Part shown: piece by piece, positions 27,694 through 36,869 of the stretch
How the letters are laid out: each line of letters starts with the position of its first letter
How positions within the stretch are numbered: the stretch's first letter is position 1
Source of the DNA: Aquitalea denitrificans
GTDB taxonomy: Bacteria; Pseudomonadota; Gammaproteobacteria; Burkholderiales; Chromobacteriaceae
NCBI RefSeq assembly: GCF_009856625.1
Contig: NZ_CP047241.1
Span: forward strand, 744,001-808,000
Reading direction: 5' to 3'
Length of the DNA: 64,000 nucleotides
Notes under the pieces: model-generated
What the model saw: only the letters and a program-made list of their open reading frames with translations
Databases searched by the model: none
What the model was told of the DNA's origin: nothing
Translations under genes and position numbers: made by a program

Positions 27694-28632
27694 ATGCAGC
27701 AGGCTTATCCACGAGACATGGTCGGTTATGGACGACGGCGACCGCAAGTGTTTTGGCCCGGCCAAGCCAGGGTAGCGGTTCAATTTGTCCTCAATTATGA
27801 AGAGGGTGGCGAGAGCAGTGTCTTGCATGGTGATGCAGTATCCGAGCAGTTTCTATCAGAAATCGTCGGAGCTGCTGCCTATTCCACCAGGCATATGTCG
27901 ATGGAAAGTCTATATGAGTATGGCTCACGGGTTGGTGTCTGGCGTATTTTGCGTGAGTTCAAACGACGTGAATTACCATTGACTGTATTTGCTGTCGGCA
28001 TGGCATTGGAACGTAACCCAGAAGCCGCCGCAGCCTTTGTGGAGCAGGGGCATGAAATAGCTTGTCATGGTTATCGCTGGTTGCATTATCAGCATGCAGA
28101 CCGTGGGTTGGAGCGTGAGCACATGCAGCGTTGCGTTGAGGTTGTACGTCAATTGACAGGGGAACATCCTGCCGGGTGGTATACCGGTAGAGATAGCCCT
28201 AATACCCGGCAACTGGTGGTGGAGGAGGGCGGGTTCTTGTATGACTCCGATTATTATGGTGACGAATTGCCATTTTGGACTGAGGTGAGCATGAGTAATG
28301 GGCTGGGTAAACCGCACCTAGTTGTCCCATATACTCTTGATGCAAATGACATGCGATTTGTCTCTACGCAGGGGTTTAATACTGGCGAGCATTTTTTCCA
28401 ATATCTCAAGGATAGTTTTGATGTTCTTTATGCTGAAGGGGAATTAACGCCCAGCATGCTATCGATTGGTTTGCATTGCCGTTTGATTGGACGGCCTGGT
28501 CGCTTTGCTGCCTTGCAGCGTTTTCTTGATTATGTACAGCAGCATCCTTGGGTCTGGGTGTGCCGTCGGGTCGATATCGCCAAGCATTGGTTGCATCATT
28601 ACCCTTACCCTAAAATGGAGCCCTGCCAATGA
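27694..28632 (+). CDS. puuE: Allantoinase PuuE (polysaccharide-deacetylase family)
   Basis: Hydrolyses allantoin to allantoate. This is the cofactor-independent type with a NodB-like barrel, unrelated to the metal-dependent allantoinase AllB. The 312-residue product shows VQFVLNYEEGGE near residue 29, the AFVEQGHEIACHGYRW segment near residue 114 and DSPNTRQLVVEEGGFLYDSDYY near residue 167 (read here as two short motifs, SPNTRQL and DSDYYGDELP). It starts 28 bp after the decayed regulator. Its stop overlaps the uraD start as ATGA, giving coupled translation of puuE-uraD-lysE. Confidence 0.94.
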   Translation: MQQAYPRDMVGYGRRRPQVFWPGQARVAVQFVLNYEEGGESSVLHGDAVSEQFLSEIVGAAAYSTRHMSMESLYEYGSRVGVWRILREFKRRELPLTVFAVGMALERNPEAAAAFVEQGHEIACHGYRWLHYQHADRGLEREHMQRCVEVVRQLTGEHPAGWYTGRDSPNTRQLVVEEGGFLYDSDYYGDELPFWTEVSMSNGLGKPHLVVPYTLDANDMRFVSTQGFNTGEHFFQYLKDSFDVLYAEGELTPSMLSIGLHCRLIGRPGRFAALQRFLDYVQQHPWVWVCRRVDIAKHWLHHYPYPKMEPCQ

Positions 28633-29159
28633 AGCCACTTTTTACCTTGCAACAGTTGAACTGCCTGCCGTTCGATTCCTTTGTCGCTGCATTGGGTGGA
28701 GTATTCGAACACTCTGGCTGGGTCGCGGAGCGAACTGCAGCCCTGCGCCCTTTCCATTCTGTGGAGGAGCTGGCTGCCGCGATGACCGGTGAAGTGGAAA
28801 AGGCTGGCTATGCTGCTCAAATGGTATTAATCAGAGCCCACCCAGAACTGGCAGGAAAGGCTGCGATATGTGGCGAGCTTACAAAAGAGTCCTCGATTGA
28901 GCAGGCGGGTGCCGGACTGGACCAATGCAGCCAGGAGGAGTTTTCACGCTTGACCAAGCTCAATGATGCTTACCAGAGTAAGTTTGGTTTTCCATTCATT
29001 CTGGCAGTTCGCGGGCATGACCGTAGCAGCATCCTCGGTGAGTTTGAACGCCGTTTGGCCTCTGAAGTGGAAGAGGAGCGTCGAGAATGCTTGCGACAGA
29101 TTTACCGTATTGCACGTTTGCGGCTGGAGGCGATCGTCGTCGGAGATTCTGATTCATGA
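28629..29159 (+). CDS. uraD: OHCU decarboxylase UraD
   Basis: Decarboxylates 2-oxo-4-hydroxy-4-carboxy-5-ureidoimidazoline to S-allantoin. The 176-residue all-helical product has the catalytic H71 and E73 in RAHPELAGKA. Further family features are FGFPFILAVRG near residue 119 and the C-terminal helix EVEEERRECLRQIYRIARLR. It overlaps puuE by 4 bp and the next gene, a LysE exporter, by 4 bp. Confidence 0.95.
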   Translation: MKPLFTLQQLNCLPFDSFVAALGGVFEHSGWVAERTAALRPFHSVEELAAAMTGEVEKAGYAAQMVLIRAHPELAGKAAICGELTKESSIEQAGAGLDQCSQEEFSRLTKLNDAYQSKFGFPFILAVRGHDRSSILGEFERRLASEVEEERRECLRQIYRIARLRLEAIVVGDSDS

Positions 29160-29782
29160 ATATCGAAATGCTGGGCTTATACCTACTGGCCATCACTGTA
29201 GTTATTGTCGTTCCGGGGCCACTTTCGTTGTACATGGTCAGTAATGCCGTGCAATACGGTGTATGGCGCAGTTGGCCTGGTGTCGCTGGTGGTGTGCTGG
29301 CTTCCGTCATCCTGCTGTTGTTATCGGCTCTGGGAGTTGGGTCTGTGTTACGGGCATCTGCAGGTCTGTTTGCTGTGCTGCAATTGCTTGGTGCCTGCTA
29401 TCTGCTTTATCTAGGTTTCCGAACTTGGCAGCAGCGGCATAGACAAGCCTATGCTGCTGCTGGACGTCGTCAAGCCGGGGTACAGCTCTTCTCCAAAGCC
29501 TTTCTGCTAGGAATCAGCAATCCTAAAGATATCGTTTTTTTTCTGGCTTTACTGCCGCAGTTTATGGTCCAGGATCAGCCCTTGTTTCCGCAACTGTTGT
29601 GGATGGTGGTGGCCTGGATAGTGATTGATCTGTTATGCAAGCTTGGGTATGGGCTGTTGGCTAGTCGTCTCTTGGCCAATATGGCTGTTATACGTCAGTT
29701 TTTTTTGATGATATCTGCATCGTGTTTTGTTGTGATGGGTAGCGTGTTGATTGGCCAGATACTGGTCAGTGTTGTGAGCTGA
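29156..29782 (+). CDS. LysE/RhtB-family exporter in the purine operon
   Basis: A 208-residue inner-membrane protein with six hydrophobic segments. The N-terminal VVIVVPGPLSLYMVSNAVQYG matches the LysE family signature, with P and G at the conserved places, and the FLLGISNPKDIVFFLALLPQF segment near residue 118 is also typical (short motifs: ISNPKDIVFF, LLPQF). Known members export amino acids and related small solutes. Its start overlaps the uraD stop as ATGA, so it is translationally coupled to allantoin-forming and -degrading enzymes. The exported solute is unknown; a purine-breakdown product or an amino acid formed from excess nitrogen are both possible. Confidence 0.88.
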   Translation: MNIEMLGLYLLAITVVIVVPGPLSLYMVSNAVQYGVWRSWPGVAGGVLASVILLLLSALGVGSVLRASAGLFAVLQLLGACYLLYLGFRTWQQRHRQAYAAAGRRQAGVQLFSKAFLLGISNPKDIVFFLALLPQFMVQDQPLFPQLLWMVVAWIVIDLLCKLGYGLLASRLLANMAVIRQFFLMISASCFVVMGSVLIGQILVSVVS

Positions 29783-29824
29783 GAATATTGATTGTCCGTA
29801 TTGCAATAATAAAGGAGAGACACC

Positions 29825-30865
29825 ATGAGTTTTGATTCCAACCTGTCGTCTGCAGTGCGGCATGCAGCTCCAGTGGAGTTGCCTGATTTTGCCCAGCGTC
29901 ATGTCAACCTGGCCGATGCGGATTTAGGTGCCAGGATTCTGTTCTGCACAGATGAGTGGTTTGCACCTGCTGAGCGCATGCTGTGTTCAGCAGCCCCCGT
30001 ATTTATCGTGGATAAGTTTGATGATAATGGTAAGTGGATGGATGGCTGGGAAACGCGGCGGCGGCGCAATGGTGGCCATGACTATGCGGTCATTCAGCTA
30101 GGTTTGCCAGGTGAAATCAAAGGAGTGGACATTGATACCAGCCACTTTACTGGTAATTTTCCACCGGCTGCTGTTTTGGAGGCCTGTTCTGAGGCTGGTT
30201 CCCCCAGTCCGGATACGGAGTGGACTGAGATCTTGCCAGCTGTTTCCCTGGGGGGGAGTGCCCACCATTTTTTCACCATCAATGATTCACGGGTCTGGAC
30301 CCATTTACGTTTGCATATTTATCCAGATGGCGGGATGGCCAGGTTACGGGTTTACGGGCAAATAGATGGCTATTGGCAAGATAAAGACCGGGATGCCTTA
30401 TATGAAGTCTCTGCCCTGCAGCAAGGAGGCCGGATTGTTGCATATAACGATGCTCACTTTGGTGTGCCTTTCAGACTGATTATGCCAGGACGTGGTATCA
30501 ATATGGGTGATGGCTGGGAAACACGGCGTCGACGTGAACCTGGTAATGACTGGTGCATTGTTCAACTTGGACATGCTGCGATTGTCGAGCGTATCGAAGT
30601 TGATACGGCGCATTTCAAGGGTAACTATCCAGATAGTATTTCCATCCAGGCTGCATTAGTCCATCAGGGGACTGACCAATCTATCGTGACGCAGGCAATG
30701 TTCTGGGAAACGCTATTACCCGAGCAGAAAACAACCATGGATACCCAGCATTACTATGACACTGAATTAATCCGCCAATTGGGGCCTATCAATCATGTAC
30801 GACTGAATATCTTTCCAGATGGAGGGGTAAGCCGGTTGAGAATCTGGGGCCGTTTGGCTGATTAG
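29825..30865 (+). CDS. alc: Allantoicase
   Basis: Hydrolyses allantoate to ureidoglycolate and urea. The 346-residue product contains two homologous jelly-roll domains, each with the signature GWETRRRR (residues 74-81 and 230-237) followed by a VIQLG/VQLG strand, and each ending in a FPDGG or YPDGG turn with LRxWG/LRVYG. GGAGAG precedes the ATG by 6 bp. It follows the LysE gene by 42 bp and precedes allA by 36 bp, in pathway order. This route releases urea rather than ammonia; no urease gene is in the window. Confidence 0.96.
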   Translation: MSFDSNLSSAVRHAAPVELPDFAQRHVNLADADLGARILFCTDEWFAPAERMLCSAAPVFIVDKFDDNGKWMDGWETRRRRNGGHDYAVIQLGLPGEIKGVDIDTSHFTGNFPPAAVLEACSEAGSPSPDTEWTEILPAVSLGGSAHHFFTINDSRVWTHLRLHIYPDGGMARLRVYGQIDGYWQDKDRDALYEVSALQQGGRIVAYNDAHFGVPFRLIMPGRGINMGDGWETRRRREPGNDWCIVQLGHAAIVERIEVDTAHFKGNYPDSISIQAALVHQGTDQSIVTQAMFWETLLPEQKTTMDTQHYYDTELIRQLGPINHVRLNIFPDGGVSRLRIWGRLAD

Positions 30866-30901
30866 CAAAGTCACAAGACTATTTGAACGAGGAGAAATAC
30901 T

Positions 30902-31405
30902 ATGGCTTTGCTAATTTTGGAAACCCTGACCAAAGAATCCTTTTCCCCTTTTGGTGATGTAATTGAGATTGCTGGTAGTGACTGGTTTCCCATCAATAAT
31001 GGTAGCACCCGTCGTTACCACAAACTTGGTTTGGTAGATATTGGTGGAGATGGCGGTCTTCCTGCCATCAGCATGGCCCGAGGGGCTGCTTTTCACTACC
31101 CTGTTGGTATCAGTATGCTGGAACGCCATCCATTGGGCAGTCAGTCATTTATTCCATGCAATGGCGTCTCTTTCATTGTCGTGGTTGCTCCCAGTCGACC
31201 GGATGGTCAGCCAGATGAGCGTGCTCTGCGTGCTTTTCTTGCCAATTCCGATCAGGGGATAAACTATCTGCGCGGTTGCTGGCATCACCCCTTGATCAGT
31301 TTGGAGCATGAGGGGGATTTCATTGTGGTGGATCGTGTTGGAAGTGGGCATAACTGCGACGAAATCACGCTCTCTCAGATCTACCAAATCGAAGCACCTT
31401 TCTAG
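30902..31405 (+). CDS. allA: Ureidoglycolate lyase
   Basis: Splits ureidoglycolate into glyoxylate and urea. The 167-residue cupin-like product has FGDVIEI near residue 18, RYHKL near residue 39, ISMARG near 58 and LERHPLGSQSFIP near 77 with the metal-site histidine, and the GCWHHPLI segment near 126. The ATG follows GAGGAG by 8 bp. Its product glyoxylate feeds gcl at 20.9 kb, which closes the pathway within one island. Confidence 0.95.
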   Translation: MALLILETLTKESFSPFGDVIEIAGSDWFPINNGSTRRYHKLGLVDIGGDGGLPAISMARGAAFHYPVGISMLERHPLGSQSFIPCNGVSFIVVVAPSRPDGQPDERALRAFLANSDQGINYLRGCWHHPLISLEHEGDFIVVDRVGSGHNCDEITLSQIYQIEAPF

Positions 31406-31518
31406 GCTGTTTCCGTAATCCTTGCAATTTTCCTTGTTGCTAAGGCAATAGGTGGCCCTGTCACGTCCGTGCACTACATGAAGGTGTTATTGCACGAAGA
31501 AGGCAAAGGAGATACTTG

Positions 31519-32874
31519 ATGAACTCGACACAAACCATTCATCCGGTGGATGAAAAGCTGCCCATACTGCAGTTGTTTACTCTGGGATTGCAGCATGTAT
31601 TGGTGATGTATGCCGGAGCGGTGGCAGTTCCGCTGATTGTCGGCGGAGCGGTAGGGCTGCCCAAAGAGCAAATTGCTTTTCTGGTCAGTGCCGACCTGTT
31701 CTGCTGTGGTTTGGTTACCTTATTACAGTGCCTGGGATTCAAGGGGTTTGGTATTCGCATGCCAGTGATCATGGCGGTTACCTTTGCCACGGTAGGACCG
31801 ATGATTGCCATCGGTCAGAACCAAGAACTGGGCCTGCCTGGCATCTTTGGTGCCACCATGGCAGCAGGGCTGGTGTCTTTGTTGCTGGTGCCCTTGATTG
31901 GGCGACTGATCCGCTTTTTTCCCCCATTGGTAACCGGAGTGGTCATTACATCGATAGGTTTGTCCATCATCGGTGTTGGCATAAATTGGTCGGCGGGCGG
32001 GCTGGGCTCTCCTGACTATGGCAGTCCCGTATATCTGGGTATCTCGCTGACTGTTCTTGTGTTCATTCTTTTGATCATTCGCTTTGCATCCGGCTTCCTG
32101 GCCAATATATCCATCCTGCTGGGTTTGTTGTTCGGCTTCATCATTGCCTTGTCGCTAGGCAAGGTCGATTTTGATGGGCTGCACGATGCCAGCTGGTTTG
32201 CCATGATCCTGCCCTTCAAGTTTGGTGCGCCACGGTTCGAGCTATGGTCCATCGTGACGCTGACTGTGGTAATGCTGATCGTTTTCATCGAGTCCATGGG
32301 TATGTTTCTGGCCTTGGGGGAGATCGTCAATCGCCCAGTAAAAAGACAGGATCTGGTACGCGGATTGCGGGTGGATGCATTGGGTACCATGTTTGGGGGT
32401 ATGTTCAATACGTTTCCACATACTTCGTTTTCACAGAATATCGGTCTGGTCAGCATTACCGGCGTCAGCAGTCGCTGGGTATGCGTAATGTCAGGCTTTA
32501 TCCTGATCGCTTTCGGTTTGGTACCCAAGATGTCCATTATAGTGGCCTCCATCCCTCCCTTTGTGCTGGGAGGGGCTGGGATCGTGATGTTCGGCATGGT
32601 ATTGGCCACCGGAATCAAGGTGTTATCAAGGGTGGATTTTCACAATCGCTACAACCTTTATATTGTCGCCATCAGTTTGGGCATGGGCATGATTCCCACT
32701 GTGGCCAAGGATTTCTTTGGTCAGATGCCGGCGGGCATGGCCCCGCTGCTGCATAGCGGTATTTTGCTGGCAAGCCTGACTGCCGTGGCCTTGAATGCAT
32801 TCTTCAATGGGCTTGGGGAGGCAGATCTGTCTGATGCCAGTACTACAGAGGTTATGTCCGTACCAGGGCACTGA
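31519..32874 (+). CDS. NCS2-family urate/xanthine permease
   Basis: Proton-coupled purine importer of the inner membrane. The 451-residue product has the 14-segment NCS2 layout. The family motif QHVLVMYAGAVAVPLIVGGA lies near residue 27, and the substrate-site helices include FIESMGMFLALGE near 257 and the NTFPHTSFSQNIGLV segment near 302 (motifs FIESMGM and SFSQNIGLV). AAGGAG precedes the ATG at 31519; a TTG codon just before it is not needed. The closest characterised relatives are UacT and the XanQ/XanP group. The pathway context favours urate or xanthine as substrate. Confidence 0.9.
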   Translation: MNSTQTIHPVDEKLPILQLFTLGLQHVLVMYAGAVAVPLIVGGAVGLPKEQIAFLVSADLFCCGLVTLLQCLGFKGFGIRMPVIMAVTFATVGPMIAIGQNQELGLPGIFGATMAAGLVSLLLVPLIGRLIRFFPPLVTGVVITSIGLSIIGVGINWSAGGLGSPDYGSPVYLGISLTVLVFILLIIRFASGFLANISILLGLLFGFIIALSLGKVDFDGLHDASWFAMILPFKFGAPRFELWSIVTLTVVMLIVFIESMGMFLALGEIVNRPVKRQDLVRGLRVDALGTMFGGMFNTFPHTSFSQNIGLVSITGVSSRWVCVMSGFILIAFGLVPKMSIIVASIPPFVLGGAGIVMFGMVLATGIKVLSRVDFHNRYNLYIVAISLGMGMIPTVAKDFFGQMPAGMAPLLHSGILLASLTAVALNAFFNGLGEADLSDASTTEVMSVPGH

Positions 32875-32927
32875 TAAGGCAAGGTGTTTGTATCTGGTGG
32901 TCGCTGGCATTGCACAGGGGAAAGGCG

Positions 32928-33863
32928 ATGCTGCTGGATGGTGATTGGTTGAGCGTATTACGTCAGCAACTGGCACTGCAGAAAGCTGCCATTCTGATTA
33001 CCTTGGTGCGCAGCCAGGGCCATGTGCCACGGGAAGTTGGTGCTCGAATGGCGGTGGGATGCGATTGGAGTGCAGATACGCTGGGTGACGGCTGGTTGGA
33101 GATACAGGCAGGACTGAGAGCCCGGCAACTGCTGTCCTTGCCAGTTTTCTTGCGTTGTTGCGAGCGCTTTGATCTGGGGAACTGTGAAGATTGCTGCTGT
33201 ACAGGTAGTGCATGGCTGTTGTTCGAGTTACTGAATGAGCGAGACTTGCCATGGCTTGAGATGGCTTGGCTGGCACGGGCTCAGGGGCGAGTGTTGCGAC
33301 GTCTGGTGTCATTGGAATCGGATGCTCCTGTCGAATACTATCTGTTGCCCGGTAGGGGGAGCGGTATTCGGCAACTAGAACCGTCAGTATGGCAGGATGA
33401 TCTGCCGGTACCGGCAATGCGTGTGGTGTTGTGTGGGGCTGGACACATTGGCAGGGCGGTAAGCCGTTTGCTAGGTGACCTACCCTATACGGTATTCTGG
33501 CTGGATAGCCGTCCAGAATTCCTGCCGGCAGAGCTGCCCGCCAACACCACAGGCATCGTTGGCGCTGTCGAGCAAATGGACTGCCTGCCTGCGGATGCCT
33601 GCTGGCTGGTGATGACACATAGTGATCAATTGGATTTTGACTGGATCGAGCAGATCTTGCTACGCAACGATGCGCGCTTTATTGGCTTGCTGGGATGTCG
33701 CAGCAAGCTGGCTAGTTTTAATCTGCGGCTGATCAATCGCGTACCATTGGGACGTATTGCCAGTATTCACTGTTTGGGTACAGAAGGAATGCAAAGCCGA
33801 CCAGCTGCTGCAATTGCAATTGCGGTGGTGGCCGAGCTACTGCAGCAGCTCCAGCCAGGGTAA
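32928..33863 (+). CDS. xdhC: Xanthine dehydrogenase maturation factor XdhC, xdhAB absent
   Basis: Binds molybdenum cofactor and inserts it, after sulfuration, into xanthine dehydrogenase. The 311-residue product has the N-terminal XdhC domain (LVRSQGHVPREVGARMAV near residue 27) and a C-terminal Rossmann domain (MRVVLCGAGHIGRAV near residue 165, IGLLGCRSK near 249). The usual C-terminal CPIG-type motif is altered: the sequence reads HCLGTEGMQSRPAAAIAIAV and is about two residues shorter, so it may be functionally diverged. The start is set at 32928 behind GGGGAAAGG. The xdhA and xdhB subunit genes that normally precede it are not in the window. Confidence 0.88.
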   Translation: MLLDGDWLSVLRQQLALQKAAILITLVRSQGHVPREVGARMAVGCDWSADTLGDGWLEIQAGLRARQLLSLPVFLRCCERFDLGNCEDCCCTGSAWLLFELLNERDLPWLEMAWLARAQGRVLRRLVSLESDAPVEYYLLPGRGSGIRQLEPSVWQDDLPVPAMRVVLCGAGHIGRAVSRLLGDLPYTVFWLDSRPEFLPAELPANTTGIVGAVEQMDCLPADACWLVMTHSDQLDFDWIEQILLRNDARFIGLLGCRSKLASFNLRLINRVPLGRIASIHCLGTEGMQSRPAAAIAIAVVAELLQQLQPG

Positions 33864-33923
33864 CCGCGTGGGAGGTGAGCGGCGTGCAAGAGGGATAATC
33901 CTGCCCCTTGCTGGGAAAAGGGT

Positions 33924-33951
33924 ATTGAAATTGGCCACCTTGTCCTTATCT
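33924..33951 (+). promoter_or_regulatory. Sigma-32-like heat-shock promoter of htpG
   Basis: ATTGAAA (33924-33930), a 13-bp spacer and CCTTATCT (33944-33951) resemble the sigma-32 consensus CTTGAAA-N13-CCCCATNT. The same layout with the identical -10 octamer lies before grpE. Confidence 0.7.
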
Positions 33952-33990
33952 GTCAGCTCATTGTTACTCAACCACTGATGAATAGAGACC

Positions 33991-35892
33991 ATGAGCGCAC
34001 AGAAAGAAACCCTGGGCTTTCAGACCGAAGTCAAGCAACTGCTTCACCTGATGATCCACTCCTTGTACTCGAACAAGGAAATCTTCCTGCGAGAACTCAT
34101 TTCCAATGCATCGGATGCTGCCGACAAATTGCGTTTTGAAGGTCTGGCCAAGCCCGAGTTGTTCGAGAATGATGCCGAGCTGAAGATTACTGTTGGCTTC
34201 GACAAGGAAGCCCGCACCATCACCATTTCTGACAATGGTATCGGCATGAGTCGCGACGAGGTGGTTGCCAATATTGGTACCATTGCCAAATCCGGTACCA
34301 AGGCCTTTTTTGAACAGCTATCTGGCGATTCGAAAAAAGATGCCAACCTGATCGGCCAGTTTGGTGTCGGTTTCTACTCTGCCTTCATCGTCGCAGACAA
34401 GGTTAGCCTGACTACTCGCCGTGCAGGTGCGGCAGCGGGGGAAGGCGTACGTTGGGAATCCCAGGGGGAAGGTGAGTACACGTTGGAGCAGGTTGAAAAA
34501 GCCAGCCGTGGTACCGATATCGTGCTGCACCTGAAAGAAGGCGAAGACGAGCTGCTGGCTGACTGGTCGCTCAAGCGCATCGTACGTACTTATTCCGACC
34601 ACATCTCCATTCCCATCCTGATGAAGAAGGGCAGCAACTACGGCGAAAACGGCGAAGTGATCGAAAGTGACGAACTGGAAGCGGTCAACGCAGCCTCTGC
34701 CCTGTGGACTCGTAGCAAGAGCGACATCAGCGACGAGCAGTACATTGAATTCTACAAGCACGTGGCACATGATTTTACCGACCCGCTGGCCTGGAGCCAT
34801 GCACGTGTCGAGGGTCGTCAGGAATATACCGAGCTGCTGTACATCCCGGCCCGCGCGCCGTTTGACATGTGGGACCGTGAGCGCAAGCAGGGCATCAAGC
34901 TGTATGTGCGTCGCGTGTTCATCATGGAAGACAGCGACAAGCTGATGCCGCAATACCTGCGCTTTGTGCGCGGGGTGATCGACAGCAATGACCTGCCACT
35001 GAATGTTTCGCGCGAAATCTTGCAGGAAAGCAAGGATATCGACGCCATTCGTGCTGGTTGCGTGAAGAAGGTGCTGGGTCTGCTGGAAGACCTGGCGGCC
35101 AACCAGTCCGAAAAATATGCGGCTTTCTGGAAAGAATTCGGTCAGGTACTGAAGGAAGGCGTGGGCGAAGACCACGCCAACAAGGAACGTATTGCCAAGC
35201 TGCTGCGTTTTGCTTCCACGGCGGTGGATGGCGATGAGCCCACGGTCAGCCTGAGCGACTATATCGGTCGCATGAAGGAAGGTCAGGACAAGATCTACTT
35301 CATCACTGCCGATACCCTGGCCGCTGCACGTAATAGCCCGCATCTGGAAGTATTCAAGAAGAAGGGCGTGGAAGTACTGCTGCTGACCGACCGTGTAGAT
35401 GAGTGGGTGGTTGGTTCCTTGTTTGAATTTGATGGCAAATCGCTGCAGTCGGTAGCCAAGGGTGAACTGGACCTGGGCGCATTGGAAGACGACGCCGACA
35501 AGGAAGCACAAAAGCAGGCTGAAGAAGCAGCCAAGCCGCTGGTGGAAAAAGTACAGGCTGCACTGGGCGACAAGGTGAAGGAAGTGCGTGTCACGGTGCG
35601 TTTAACCGATAGCCCGGCCTGCCTGGTGACTGGCGAGCATGATATGAGTGCGCATCTGGAACGTATGCTGAAGGCCGCCGGTCAGAAGGTGGAGGCCAGC
35701 AAGCCGACGCTGGAGATCAACCCGGAGCATGTACTGGTGAAACGTCTGGCGGAAGAATCCGACGCTGGCCGCGCTGCCGATCTGGCCCAGGTGCTGTACG
35801 ACCAGGCCTTGTTGGCTGAGGGTGGCAAGCTGGAAGATCCGGCCACCTTCGTCAAGCGCATCAACAAGCTGCTGCTGGAGCTGTCTGCCTAA
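33991..35892 (+). CDS. htpG: Chaperone protein HtpG (Hsp90)
   Basis: ATP-dependent cytosolic chaperone. The 633-residue product has the GHKL ATPase domain with [14 protein letters not shown] (near residue 30), [11 protein letters not shown] (near 80) and [14 protein letters not shown] (near 121). The middle domain includes the catalytic arginine loop [10 protein letters not shown] near residue 337. The C-terminal dimerisation domain completes the protein. The ATG at 33991 follows GAGA by a few bases. A sigma-32-like promoter lies 40 bp upstream and a strong terminator follows. Confidence 0.97.
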   Translation: MSAQKETLGFQTEVKQLLHLMIHSLYSNKEIFLRELISNASDAADKLRFEGLAKPELFENDAELKITVGFDKEARTITISDNGIGMSRDEVVANIGTIAKSGTKAFFEQLSGDSKKDANLIGQFGVGFYSAFIVADKVSLTTRRAGAAAGEGVRWESQGEGEYTLEQVEKASRGTDIVLHLKEGEDELLADWSLKRIVRTYSDHISIPILMKKGSNYGENGEVIESDELEAVNAASALWTRSKSDISDEQYIEFYKHVAHDFTDPLAWSHARVEGRQEYTELLYIPARAPFDMWDRERKQGIKLYVRRVFIMEDSDKLMPQYLRFVRGVIDSNDLPLNVSREILQESKDIDAIRAGCVKKVLGLLEDLAANQSEKYAAFWKEFGQVLKEGVGEDHANKERIAKLLRFASTAVDGDEPTVSLSDYIGRMKEGQDKIYFITADTLAAARNSPHLEVFKKKGVEVLLLTDRVDEWVVGSLFEFDGKSLQSVAKGELDLGALEDDADKEAQKQAEEAAKPLVEKVQAALGDKVKEVRVTVRLTDSPACLVTGEHDMSAHLERMLKAAGQKVEASKPTLEINPEHVLVKRLAEESDAGRAADLAQVLYDQALLAEGGKLEDPATFVKRINKLLLELSA

Positions 35893-35913
35893 GCAGCGAC
35901 TGGTAGTAAACTG

Positions 35914-35955
35914 AAACCGCCCCAGATGACTGGCTTGCCGCGAGTCTGGGGCGGT
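35914..35955 (+). terminator. Terminator of htpG
   Basis: GAAACCGCCCCAGA and TCTGGGGCGGTTTTC form a long GC-rich stem around an 18-nt loop, about 20 bp after the stop. Confidence 0.8.
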
Positions 35956-35986
35956 TTTCATTCATCACTGTGGTAAAGAGGTGGTC

Positions 35987-36247
35987 ATGAGTAAACCTTG
36001 GCGTAACCTGGGGCCGGCATCACGATAGATGCTGGCCGATGCCGGCATTGTCACGTTCGCACAGCTGTCCCAGTACGGTGCGGTAGCCAGCTACAGCTTG
36101 GTGAAACAACACCATCCCCAGGCAAGCTTCAACTTGCTGTGGGCGCTGCAAGGTGCACTGGATGACTTGCCGTGGCAGCAGGTGGCCCGTGAGCAGCGGC
36201 TGTCGCTGCTATTGCAACTGGAATCGCAGGAGCCGCACAAGCAATAG
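35987..36247 (+). pseudogene. TfoX C-terminal-domain protein interrupted by an amber codon
   Basis: The frame from ATG 35987 reads MSKPWRNLGPASR, then TAG (36026-36028), then MLADAGIVTFAQLSQYGAVA and on to 36247. Together the parts form one continuous TfoX C-terminal domain of about 87 residues (NLGPxSxxMLADAGI...NLLWALQGAL), as found alone in many proteobacteria. The stop falls where the family has a lysine, arginine or glutamine, so a single CAG-to-TAG change explains it. GAGGTGG lies before 35987. Reinitiation at the ATG right after the stop (36029) could still give a 72-residue product lacking the first turn of the domain. It follows the htpG terminator and converges with a GST gene at a 1-bp gap. 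Confidence 0.75.
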
Positions 36248-36248
36248 C

Positions 36249-36854
36249 TTACTCAAAGGGCGTGGCGAGAAAGGCTGGTTGTGCCTCTGCCTGTGCGCTC
36301 CATTGCTGCAACAGAGGAAAATCATCCCAGGCCAATTGCTGTGGCAGTATTTCCCGGCTGAAGCGCCAGGCCACGGCGATACTGATCCCTGCCTGGTCTA
36401 GTGGTGTGGAAGACAGCGCTTCAATAGTCAGCTCCTTTTCCAGCAAGCCATAGGCGGCCAGCAACTGGGCGCTGACCCGTTCCTGCCAGGGCTGATGTCG
36501 TTTGTCCTCGGGACGCAAGTTCTGCTCGTAGGCCAGCTGTACACTTTTTTCCATTGCCGCCAAGGCCAGCCCCAGCAAGCGTAGCGTGCGTTGCCGCTGT
36601 GGCAGGGTCTTCGGCATCAGGCTGCGCTCCGGGTACAGAGCATCCAGATAGTCCAGAATCAGGGTCGAATCCATTAACGTGCTGCCATCATCCAGAATCA
36701 GGGTCGGGGCTTTCACTACCGGGTTGATGGCCTGAAATTCGGCAAGATGACGAAATACCGATACAGCCCGATGGGTAAAGGGAATTGCCATCAAGCGCAT
36801 GCTGATGGCAACACGGCGCACATAGGGAGAGTCCAACATGCCTATCAGTTGCAT
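36249..36854 (-). CDS. Glutathione S-transferase family protein
   Basis: A 201-residue soluble protein with an N-terminal thioredoxin-like domain (MQLIGMLDSPYVRRVAISMR; PYVRR carries the active-site region near residue 10) and a helical C-terminal domain. The glutathione-binding VVKAPTLILDDGSTLMDS segment near residue 46 has the conserved cis-proline and DS pair. The substrate is unknown. It is followed on the same strand upstream by the DUF2917 gene (15-bp gap), so both likely form one transcript. Confidence 0.85.
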   Translation of the reverse strand: MQLIGMLDSPYVRRVAISMRLMAIPFTHRAVSVFRHLAEFQAINPVVKAPTLILDDGSTLMDSTLILDYLDALYPERSLMPKTLPQRQRTLRLLGLALAAMEKSVQLAYEQNLRPEDKRHQPWQERVSAQLLAAYGLLEKELTIEALSSTPLDQAGISIAVAWRFSREILPQQLAWDDFPLLQQWSAQAEAQPAFLATPFE

Positions 36855-36869
36855 GATCTGCCTTTCTGT

